A stretch of 40,061 nt of DNA from contig JALCCG010000183.1 in assembly GCA_023212695.1 (NCBI GenBank), forward strand, positions 1-40,061. Direction: 5' to 3'. Origin of the DNA: Sporisorium sorghi (Eukaryota > Basidiomycota > Ustilaginomycetes > Ustilaginales > Ustilaginaceae). Each line of letters begins with the position of its first letter. Within the stretch, counting starts at the first letter, position 1. Positions 17,515 through 25,972 of the stretch are shown here, piece by piece. The translations under genes were made by a program, and so were the position numbers. The notes below the pieces were generated by a model. That model did no database searches. It saw only the letters and a program-made list of their open reading frames with translations, and was not told where the DNA came from.

Positions 17515-20500
17515 GCGAGCTACGTCGCCACGCTGTCTTCGCCTCGCTCGATACCCTCTTCTTCGCGCTCGCCGCTTCTCGAAGCTACTCCGCGCGCTCA
17601 GCGCAGCCTCTCTCCCTCGAGCATCGCCGCTTCTCCCACAAATCGCAGACCTTCCTACGGCAATCAGCTCTCGGTGCCGGGCTCGGCGCCCGGCGTCGGC
17701 GACGCTTCTTTCGATCAGGCGTCGCTGCTTAGCTCGCCCGGAGGTAGTTTGCGCCATCGTCGCGGCTCACGTTCCTCCATCCTTGCAGCTGCATCTGAAG
17801 CTGCCGGCACTGCTTCAGACAGGGAGTCGATCCGCTCGGCGGGCAGCAGCTCACGCATCGGTCCATCCACACCAAAGCAGAGGGCCAGAAGGTCGTCACG
17901 CAATGACGATCCTGAGCGAAACGCTTCGCCAGTCTCTTTCTACTCCTCATTCGAAGCGCCCTTGACATCGCCTCGTCAGTCGCGCCAGGGAAGCATGCAA
18001 TCACCCACTCACCCTGCATCAACCCACAATTCACCACCCATCGGCTCTTATCGCTCTCCAACATTCAAGCACAAGCCTCCATCCAAGGGCCAACAACAGC
18101 GGAACGACGCCACACCCACCAAGCGATCTGTATCTGCTCAGCATGAAGTCAGTCACGATGCGTCCGCCTCGTCCTCGTCCCATACCATGCGCTCCCTCTC
18201 GTCCTATTCGTGGCAGCAGCCCCACTCACCCACCCGCGACCCGCCTTCATCCCAGCGAACCGATCCAAAGGCTCAGCTTCCACACGCAGAATCAAGCAGC
18301 GTAAAGAGTGGCTCGCTTGACTCCAAGCCAAGGTCCATCTCCGCTTCAAGATCTTCCAATGTCCTGAAGCGTCCCGATGACACAACCACCACTCGACCGC
18401 GCTCAAAGAGTAGCACCAGCTCCTCTAAGCCAACCAAATCCCAGCCCTCTGTCGGTGCGCAATCCTCGTCTTCCGGCGGAGCGCAACCAAAAGATACGCC
18501 GGCGTCATCCGCTCCATCCGCAAAGACTCTCGCACCAGTGCCGTCCAAGCTCAGTCTGCGTTCCCGCATCTTTGGCGGCCTCAAACCCAGCTCGGCATCG
18601 CCAACTGCATCCTCGTTTGGTTCAGGCACCGAGACGCCATCGCCTAGATCCCTACACTTCTCGCCTTCCATCCATTCAGAAGGCTCGCACAGCGACCACA
18701 ACCCTCGAGACAACAGCGACAGCCCGCTTCTCGACCCAGCCAAAGCTTCGTCGCACTACTCAGAGTCTCTACAAGCACACGGTCCCGGCGATGACGATGA
18801 CTCGGGCGATCCCGCAAACGCAGATTCGAACGTGAACGCCGCCAGCTCTCGCAAGTCCAGTGGTGCCTCTAGCTTCCTGCGCAAGACAATGCGCTTCAAG
18901 GAAAAGCCTGCCTTCCTCAAGCCTCGTCCGTCGGTATCATCCATGACTTCGGATTCAGCCGCATCTACTTCCACCTCGGTGCCTCCTTCGCCCCTGGATC
19001 CCCCCGTCAACTCCGACGCCGAGGACGCTGCCAGAAATCCTCCCATCTACAAGCAAGTCAGCGGTCGCAGAGGGCTTCAATATCGACAACCAGTCTCGGA
19101 CCAGATGTCCAGTGCAGACGTCGCCTCCTCCAAGCCTGGCTCGCTTTCCCTAGTGACCGAAGGCGAACAAGTGCAGAACGCCATCGCTCTATTGCCTGCG
19201 GTGACAGAACGCGACTTGGAGGGCTCACCTCAGCTACATCGCTCCCTCTCGTACAAAGCCCGTGCTATGGCGGATCGTCAAGACGCCAGCTCGCCTACAG
19301 TCAAGTCGCGCTCCAGCGAGTCGGGTGCGACGTTGCAGCAAACGGTAGCCTCTCCCCTCGAAGCTGGCGCCCGATCTCGCATTCCTAGGAGCAGCAGCCT
19401 TCATGGCCACGTCGGTCGCAACAGTCCATCCACCACATCTCCTTCGCAGATCCGCTCGGAGCAAGTTGCAGCGTCACCTTTTGCCAGCATAGACGTGCCT
19501 GCATCGTCACGACGAAGGCCTCGCTCGGGATCCGACCACATGTTTGCGCCGCAGATACAGCCGCGTACGACAAGCTCGCCCCTCCAAAGCTCGTCTCGCC
19601 GTCCAGTCACAGCGCAAGGCAGTCCCTCGCTCGCCGCATCGCCTTCCGTAGGCGCTTCATCCATCAGTCGTCCGACACAGCGAGCCAGCCGACCCAAAAC
19701 GGCCGACAGTGGTCATGCTTATTCAGGCTCCCTCTCCAGCCTGCGTGATATTCTCATGGTTGCCAATGCCATCTCAGAGGAAGGCGCAGTCTACCACACA
19801 CCCGAAAAGGCGCAGATCGCGCGCTTCGAGTCCAGCGCCAGCCCGTCGCCTGATTCAAAGACGGCAGCTTCTCCTGCCGAACACAGGCGTCCCGGTCTTC
19901 CACCCAAGAATCCTTTGCGCAAACAACGACCGTCTGCAGCCAGCGTCACCAGCACTCCCTCGGTGTCTGGCAACTCTCCTGCCTCTGCTCATACCACCGG
20001 CGTATTTCCCGGTCTTTCCATGGGCAAAGCAGTCGATGAGCGTCTGCTCCGCCCCGCATCGAGGGATGCTGCATCCAGGCGTCCGTTGTCAGCATCAGGC
20101 TCGACGCCGTCTCTCGCCGAATTCCAAACTCGCACATCGGACTCGGCTCAACTGTCGCCCATGGAAAGGCAGCCGAGCGGCGACTACTTCGGGTCTCGAG
20201 ATGCACCCCTCGCACACGTCCCGTCCCGCTCGCCTGGCCTGGCGCCTGTCACAAGCAGCAGCTCTTCCTCGCCTGCGCAAGCGTCCTTTGCTTCGGCACA
20301 GCAGCTCTCGCGCGCACCGTCCACCGACTCCACTGTGGGATGGGTGCCGAGGAGGCATGAGCGCTCTGCTAGTGACGCCACCAGCTCGTTCACCGACCTC
20401 AGAAATCCTCTTGGCATGGGCGCTTCCACTCCTTCTCTCCACTCAGAAACTTCTTCGGGGACCAAGAAGAAAAAGGAGGGGCCGGGCAGCAAAATCTTTT

Positions 20501-23500
20501 CCTTTGCGCGCGACATCACCCATCGGGAAGGCAGCAATGACGCAACCTCAACGCTCACGAGCTCCGGGACGTTCCGGCTTGGAAGGAGCAGCAAGTCAAA
20601 GAAGGCAGATGCTTCGACACGACCCGTCATCCGCAGACTGTACGATGGACCCTTGGAAAGCGAAATGTCTGCTTCGGCTACGAGTCATGCTTCTGCAAAT
20701 GGCCTTCACTCGCCCCTCCAATACACAAGTGGCGTCAGCCCTGGAACTTCTGTCGTCGATCTGCAAGCCGGATCGGGTGCTGCACCTCGCACTCCCGGCT
20801 CAAGCGGCCATCGCACGGGTTCAGGCAGCCTGATTCGCTCCGCGTCATCATCCGGCAGCACTGCTCGAGACATCCTCTCGCCTGCTGCCGGCCATCTCCT
20901 GACACCGCAAATCGGCAACAATGGCAACGGAGCGTTCCTCCCGCGCAGCTCCAGCTTTGCCGTTCCGGCTTGGTCCATCCCGCAAGACGACCTGTCACAG
21001 GAGCAGAAGCGGCTCGTCAAGCGATGGTTCGTTCTGCGCGAACTTCTGGAGACCGAAAGAGCCTATGCCTCTGATCTTGCTGTAGCTCGAGACATTTACC
21101 TGGCACGGGCCAAGATGAGAGCTGGCATCACGGCGCCACTGTCGCCCTTGAGCGTTCGCTCGGCAAGCATCTTTTCACAGCTTGCTTCTCCCGAGCCGTC
21201 GACGCGCAGCCGATCCTCGCAACCGCACTTGCAGCAGCGTGGAAGCGCATCCGTCGTCAGTCCTGGACCAAGTGTTCATGCTGGTAGGAGCTCTTTGCCT
21301 CAGAGGGCGCTGTTCCGCAACGCATCAGCGGACGGCACAGCCAACGCCGCCCTGGCCAGTCCGAGCTCGGTCAACCAAGCGGCGTCTTCCGCCTCGCTCA
21401 CGTCGAGTAACCCGAGCAATCGCTCTTCGGTGTTCACCGTATCTTCGCAGAGCTCGCAGACCTCCGACACGAGTCAATTTGCGCTCTCGGGCCATCCAAC
21501 GCTCGCAGGAGGATTGCCATCTCAGATCTCCATCGACGCAAAAACAATGTCGCCTGCGTCGGCACACACCCCGACTTCAGGCACGCCCACGACGTTGCCG
21601 AATCCTGGCGTCTCGCCGTTCTCGTCCATGCCCGCGACGCCGTCGATCTCCACGCCATCAGGCATCCTTTCGCATGGAATCTTTTCGCCAGGCTTTGTTG
21701 GATCGGTCGAGACGCTCCCTGCTGGATCCCCCGATGCTCCATTCAGCGCAAGCGACGTGCGCATCATCTTTGCGCAGCTCGAGACGTGTGCTGCGTTCGC
21801 CGACGAGATGGTGGTGATCCTCGAGGGCGCCGTGGGCAAGATCTGCACCGGGACGGCCGACGAAGCCTCCCAGCTGCTAGCTCAAGGCAAGGTGATCGAG
21901 GAATCAGAGACGGATCGAGTCGGACAGGCTTTCCTCAAGCTCATGCCGCGCATTGAGCAGGTCTACTCGGCGTACTGCTCGCGACACGAGGCATCCATGG
22001 CTAGGCTGCAGGAGCTGCTCAGCACGCAGCCCAAAGTCGGCGCTTTCCTCAGCGAATGCACGCAGGCTGCACGGGCGTATACGAACGCATGGGATCTGTC
22101 GTCTCTGTTGATCAAGCCGGTGCAGCGCGTGCTCAAATATCCTTTGCTGCTCTCGCAGATCCTGGCGTCCACCAGCGGCAAGCATCCAGACATGGAGAGT
22201 CTGTCGGCAGCGTCAGTGGAGATTCAGAAGGTGGCAGACAACATCAACGAGGTCAAGAAACGCAAGGATCTCGTGGATCAGATCGTCAGCGGCAAATCGA
22301 CGAAACGCAGCACGAGTCAACGCATGCAGCACGGTGCCACGAAGAAGCTCTTGCGGCGTCAGGAAAAGGTGAAGAAGCTGGTCGTCGGCCGAGCAGAGGA
22401 CGTGCTCGTCGATGACGGCCAGTACAAGGCGTTGGTCGTTCAATTCCGGCAGCTGGAGAAGGCGACGGGCTCATTTGCAAGGCGATGCACGGGCTGGTCG
22501 TCGAGCGTCAAGGATGCGCACGTAGCGCAGCTTCGTCTCCTGGACCAATGGTGCCACGCCTACGCGGTCGACGAGATCACCGCCGGTACCGAAGCGGAGA
22601 ATCGCTTGCGCGCCTTTGTTCAGCTCGTTGAAGGCACACTGCTCGGCGAATACTGGGCGCAACTGGACGTCGAGATCCGCTCGAGCCTGACACCAGCAGT
22701 GCAACGCATCACAGCACTGTTTGCCCTGCCACAGTCAGTTATTGCAAAACGCGACGATCGCGAGCCAGACTATACGCGCTATCGAGCCGAGATTGCCCGC
22801 GGCGGCTCCAAAGCGGTGGACAAGAAGCTCACCGAGAGCGCCACCGCCTTCGTGGCGCTCCACACGCAGCTGATGAATGAATTGCCGCAGTTCAACTACG
22901 GCGTGCAGACGTTGCTGGATCTGTGCATCGAGTCGCTCTCGCGCACGCAGGCCTCGTACCATCTTCGCGTCCATCGTGCTTTGATTGGCTTTTGGCAGAC
23001 TTTCGGGCCTGAGGGCAACACGGACATTGCGCACAACGCAGAGACGGACGAAAAGTCGATGCGCCACCTCAACCCGGTCAAGATGTTCTGGCCTCTGCAC
23101 AGCAACATTGCCGGGTTTGCCGAGTCGCTGGGCATCGTTGGCGGTAGCGCTGGTGGCAACGTTGGGGGCGGCAGAGGTGGTGTGGCTGCTGACGAGCGCC
23201 CTTCTCGCTCGGCGTCGCTGAGCGTGGACAGCGAGCTGCTGGCGGTGGGCAATCTGAGCCCATCAAGCACGACGCACTTTTCGCCGCTGCAGTCTTCGCG
23301 AGCGTTGCCCGATGCCGAGTTTGCATCCAGTGTGCCGGACGCTGCCAGTATCAGCCAGAAGGTCGAGGTCCTCACTGCAGCGGGATCGGAAGCGTTGCTG
23401 GACACTGTTGCGACGAGAGCCAGTCCGAGCCCTTACGCCACACCACCTTTGGGATCACATCGTAGCGCGTCCAAGTCGCCGCAGCTTCATCAGACGCCGT

Positions 23501-24156
23501 TGCTTGGATCGCCGGCTCCGATCGGGTCGGCTCCGCTCGCGGGTGGCTCTGGGCAGCAGCAACAGCAGCCGGCGCTTCGCACGACCAAGTCCGGCGGTGG
23601 CCTGATCGGGCTTCTTCGATCGGTGGGCAGCAGCTCAGCGATGGGCTCGCGCAAGAACTCGCAGTCGACCGATACCGCGCACGAGAGTTTCCTGGACGGT
23701 CTGTCCGGCTCGTCGGATCCGCCCACGCCCATCAGCAAGGACACACCGCTTGTAGGGGGAGGCGACGCTGCTGAGGCTGCTGTTGCCGCACCGCCTCCGA
23801 CGCTGCCTGCGCTCACGTTCAATTCTGGGTTCTTCGGTCAGTCGGATGCCGTGTTTGACTCGGCGTCTGCGCACGGGCTTGGTGTGGAGACTGACGAGAA
23901 CAGGTCGCCGGGTTCACAGGCGCCTGCGCAGGATGCAGCGTCGACCTCGACAAACAAGGTAATGGGCACGATGGCTGCGGTGGCCAACAGTCCCTCATCG
24001 AGGGGCGCGGCGACCAAGAACGGCTATCCGTTTGTCGAGTATGCGGTCGGGGACCTTTTCAGGGTGGCCGAGCACGACGAGGTGCATCTGTTTGGGCATT
24101 CCGAGCACGGCGTCAAAGGGTGGGTGGAGCGCGAGAACTTTGTGCCTCTGTCGTAG
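17515..24156 (+). CDS. DH-BAR Rho/Cdc42 guanine nucleotide exchange factor (Gef1/Tuba-like), start unresolved
   Basis: The open frame runs from 17515 to TAG 24156, up to 2213 residues. No ATG exists before 17995, yet 17515-17994 is clearly coding (Ser/Pro-rich, for example SLSPSSIAASPTNRRPSYG), so the true start is probably in an upstream exon. The first 1150 residues are disordered. The DH domain begins at about 21010 (WFVLRELLETERAYASDL). It is interrupted by about 200 Ser/Pro/Thr-rich residues (21127-21745) and resumes at 21752-22260 with the CR3 helix SLLIKPVQRVLKYPLLL. A BAR-like helical domain follows (about 22290-23010), then a second disordered linker and a short SH3-like end (about 24025-24150, GDLFRVAEHDEVHLFGH, GWVERENFVPLS). 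DH-BAR proteins such as fission yeast Gef1 and animal Tuba activate Cdc42 at membranes for polarity and septation. No PH domain is seen, consistent with BAR replacing it. Confidence 0.88.
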   Translation, partial: ASYVATLSSPRSIPSSSRSPLLEATPRAQRSLSPSSIAASPTNRRPSYGNQLSVPGSAPGVGDASFDQASLLSSPGGSLRHRRGSRSSILAAASEAAGTASDRESIRSAGSSSRIGPSTPKQRARRSSRNDDPERNASPVSFYSSFEAPLTSPRQSRQGSMQSPTHPASTHNSPPIGSYRSPTFKHKPPSKGQQQRNDATPTKRSVSAQHEVSHDASASSSSHTMRSLSSYSWQQPHSPTRDPPSSQRTDPKAQLPHAESSSVKSGSLDSKPRSISASRSSNVLKRPDDTTTTRPRSKSSTSSSKPTKSQPSVGAQSSSSGGAQPKDTPASSAPSAKTLAPVPSKLSLRSRIFGGLKPSSASPTASSFGSGTETPSPRSLHFSPSIHSEGSHSDHNPRDNSDSPLLDPAKASSHYSESLQAHGPGDDDDSGDPANADSNVNAASSRKSSGASSFLRKTMRFKEKPAFLKPRPSVSSMTSDSAASTSTSVPPSPLDPPVNSDAEDAARNPPIYKQVSGRRGLQYRQPVSDQMSSADVASSKPGSLSLVTEGEQVQNAIALLPAVTERDLEGSPQLHRSLSYKARAMADRQDASSPTVKSRSSESGATLQQTVASPLEAGARSRIPRSSSLHGHVGRNSPSTTSPSQIRSEQVAASPFASIDVPASSRRRPRSGSDHMFAPQIQPRTTSSPLQSSSRRPVTAQGSPSLAASPSVGASSISRPTQRASRPKTADSGHAYSGSLSSLRDILMVANAISEEGAVYHTPEKAQIARFESSASPSPDSKTAASPAEHRRPGLPPKNPLRKQRPSAASVTSTPSVSGNSPASAHTTGVFPGLSMGKAVDERLLRPASRDAASRRPLSASGSTPSLAEFQTRTSDSAQLSPMERQPSGDYFGSRDAPLAHVPSRSPGLAPVTSSSSSSPAQASFASAQQLSRAPSTDSTVGWVPRRHERSASDATSSFTDLRNPLGMGASTPSLHSETSSGTKKKKEGPGSKIFSFARDITHREGSNDATSTLTSSGTFRLGRSSKSKKADASTRPVIRRLYDGPLESEMSASATSHASANGLHSPLQYTSGVSPGTSVVDLQAGSGAAPRTPGSSGHRTGSGSLIRSASSSGSTARDILSPAAGHLLTPQIGNNGNGAFLPRSSSFAVPAWSIPQDDLSQEQKRLVKRWFVLRELLETERAYASDLAVARDIYLARAKMRAGITAPLSPLSVRSASIFSQLASPEPSTRSRSSQPHLQQRGSASVVSPGPSVHAGRSSLPQRALFRNASADGTANAALASPSSVNQAASSASLTSSNPSNRSSVFTVSSQSSQTSDTSQFALSGHPTLAGGLPSQISIDAKTMSPASAHTPTSGTPTTLPNPGVSPFSSMPATPSISTPSGILSHGIFSPGFVGSVETLPAGSPDAPFSASDVRIIFAQLETCAAFADEMVVILEGAVGKICTGTADEASQLLAQGKVIEESETDRVGQAFLKLMPRIEQVYSAYCSRHEASMARLQELLSTQPKVGAFLSECTQAARAYTNAWDLSSLLIKPVQRVLKYPLLLSQILASTSGKHPDMESLSAASVEIQKVADNINEVKKRKDLVDQIVSGKSTKRSTSQRMQHGATKKLLRRQEKVKKLVVGRAEDVLVDDGQYKALVVQFRQLEKATGSFARRCTGWSSSVKDAHVAQLRLLDQWCHAYAVDEITAGTEAENRLRAFVQLVEGTLLGEYWAQLDVEIRSSLTPAVQRITALFALPQSVIAKRDDREPDYTRYRAEIARGGSKAVDKKLTESATAFVALHTQLMNELPQFNYGVQTLLDLCIESLSRTQASYHLRVHRALIGFWQTFGPEGNTDIAHNAETDEKSMRHLNPVKMFWPLHSNIAGFAESLGIVGGSAGGNVGGGRGGVAADERPSRSASLSVDSELLAVGNLSPSSTTHFSPLQSSRALPDAEFASSVPDAASISQKVEVLTAAGSEALLDTVATRASPSPYATPPLGSHRSASKSPQLHQTPLLGSPAPIGSAPLAGGSGQQQQQPALRTTKSGGGLIGLLRSVGSSSAMGSRKNSQSTDTAHESFLDGLSGSSDPPTPISKDTPLVGGGDAAEAAVAAPPPTLPALTFNSGFFGQSDAVFDSASAHGLGVETDENRSPGSQAPAQDAASTSTNKVMGTMAAVANSPSSRGAATKNGYPFVEYAVGDLFRVAEHDEVHLFGHSEHGVKGWVERENFVPLS

Positions 24157-24643
24157 GACGCCGCTGTCAGTCTCAGCCTGTGTATCAGCAGCAGTCAAGC
24201 AATTCGAACAATGTCGTTGGAAGCGTGCAAGCTTTCCATTGGGACCATCCCACATGCTAGGTGGTGTGGAATGTGTGTCTGAGACTTGATCCGTGATTGA
24301 ACGTGGATGACGCTGAGCTGAGAGAGTGGGAGGAGCCGTGGCCAGCAGACCCAGCGTAAACGCAAAGTGTCGAGCAATGATCCATGATTCTCACCTCTCC
24401 GCTTTGTGCCTGCGGTGGTGGTGTGTTGGTTGGAAATTTCCCTGGCCAACTGTGAAATGACGTGCTTTTCTTCCTGTCGTGCCACTCGCGGGGCCACAAG
24501 AGCAGTTTGACAACCGCTGGGATGGATAACCGAATCACCCCTTCTGCGAGCTTTTCACATACATACCACCATCCCTTTCCTTGCCTTCCGACCACAACCA
24601 TCCGGACGACCGTTGGCCACGACTGCTCACACATCGGAACCCA
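24157..24643. promoter_or_regulatory. intergenic region upstream of the mitochondrial carrier
   Basis: About 490 bp between the RhoGEF stop and the carrier ATG, both on +. It contains the RhoGEF 3' end and a C/A-rich leader before the carrier. No additional gene, tRNA or clear TATA box is visible. Confidence 0.5.
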
Positions 24644-25591
24644 ATGCCAACCCAACCGCGCCCAGCTGCAGGCGCCGCAGGCGAGCCATGGCCGCCATTC
24701 ACGCTGCCGACCGTGGACCTGGTCGCGGGCTCGCTGGCGGGCGGGGCGCAAGTGATGGTGGGGCAACCTCTCGACACGATCAAGGTGCGCACGCAGGTTG
24801 CGCCACGGGGGACATATCGGGGGCCTATGGAGGTGCTGACTCGCACGGTGGCTACTGAGGGCATCCTGGCGCTGTACAAGGGGATGGCGTCGCCTCTGCT
24901 CGGCATCGCGGCGCAGAACGCGCTGTTGTTCACGGCGTTTCAGGTGGCCAAGCGCGCGATATCGCCTTCGACGCAGGCGCTGAGCACAGCGCAGATCGCC
25001 GCAGCAGGCGCGGTTGCGGGTGGGGTGAACTCGGTGCTTTCGAGCCCCGTCGAGCTGTTCAAGATCCGGATGCAGGCGCAGGTCGCTGCCGGAAGTGGTG
25101 CGAAGAAGCTGAGTGCAGTCGCACGCGAGGTGTATACGCGCTACGGCATGCAGCGCGGCGTGATGCGCGGGTTCTGGGTCACTGTCCTCCGCGAGATCCC
25201 CGCCTACGCAGGCTTCTACACCGGCTTCGAGCTCGCCAAGTCCACGCTCCGCAGCAACCTCCCCGCAAGCACCACGCAGAACGCGACCGCTCTGCCCGTC
25301 TGGGCGCTCATGCTCAGCGGCTCGTGCGGCGGAATCTGCAACTGGCTCGCGTGCTACCCGCTCGACGTTCTCAAAAGCCGCATACAGCTCACGGACGCGC
25401 CTCTGCCCAAAGGCTTCGGTGGTCCGTTGCTCTTCAAGTACATCTCGCAAGAGGCTAAACATATCTATCGCACCGAAGGCGCAAGGGCGTTCTGGGTCGG
25501 GTTGAGCCCCACACTGCTCCGAGCGGTGCCCGCCGCAGCTGCGACGTTTACGACGTTCGAACTGGTCAAGAATGCGTTGGAACAGCCGTAG
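24644..25591 (+). CDS. mitochondrial carrier family (SLC25) inner-membrane transporter
   Basis: 315 residues from ATG 24644 (MPTQPRPAAGAAGEPWPP); the in-frame stretch before it has no ATG. Three tandem repeats of about 100 residues each carry the carrier signature Px[DE]xx[KR]: QPLDTIKVR, SPVELFKIRMQ and YPLDVLKSRIQ. Six membrane helices are expected. The first repeat (LVAGSLAGGAQVMVGQPLDTIKVRTQ) and GMASPLLGIAAQNALLFTAF resemble the carnitine/acylcarnitine, ornithine and Ymc1-type branch, so an amino acid or carnitine-like substrate is most likely. I cannot name one. No cleavable presequence is needed for this family. It follows the RhoGEF head-to-tail and converges on the surface-protein gene. 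Confidence 0.9.
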   Translation: MPTQPRPAAGAAGEPWPPFTLPTVDLVAGSLAGGAQVMVGQPLDTIKVRTQVAPRGTYRGPMEVLTRTVATEGILALYKGMASPLLGIAAQNALLFTAFQVAKRAISPSTQALSTAQIAAAGAVAGGVNSVLSSPVELFKIRMQAQVAAGSGAKKLSAVAREVYTRYGMQRGVMRGFWVTVLREIPAYAGFYTGFELAKSTLRSNLPASTTQNATALPVWALMLSGSCGGICNWLACYPLDVLKSRIQLTDAPLPKGFGGPLLFKYISQEAKHIYRTEGARAFWVGLSPTLLRAVPAAAATFTTFELVKNALEQP

Positions 25592-25972
25592 GGCCGTCGA
25601 ATCCATCACACTTGAAAACACCCTGTACGAACATGATCAAGAGGTGGCCTCGACAGACTACGCCACCGGATAGGCAGCAGCGTGAAAGGACGCTCAGAAG
25701 AAAGTCTCCTGCGACGAACGCAAGGCACGAGCTCATGCGTTGACGCTTGACACGAGTGGTTGTTTCGAGATGGTTCGATGCGAGACAGTCCCATCCATTG
25801 ATGCAATCAAAACAAAAACGTACAAGCTCTAGAGTACACGTGATGCCGCAGCCGACGGCACCACATCGGCTAGCGACGCAGAAAACGACCGAAATCTCGA
25901 CACAAGTCGCTGATGCGCGGGTATGTAGTAGAGATCGAACAAAGCATCACAGCGACTGCGCAGAGATCGAGA
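25592..25972. other. convergent 3' intergenic region
   Basis: 381 bp between the carrier stop and the stop of the - strand membrane-protein gene. It holds both 3' ends; no small gene, repeat or structured RNA is recognisable. Confidence 0.5.
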
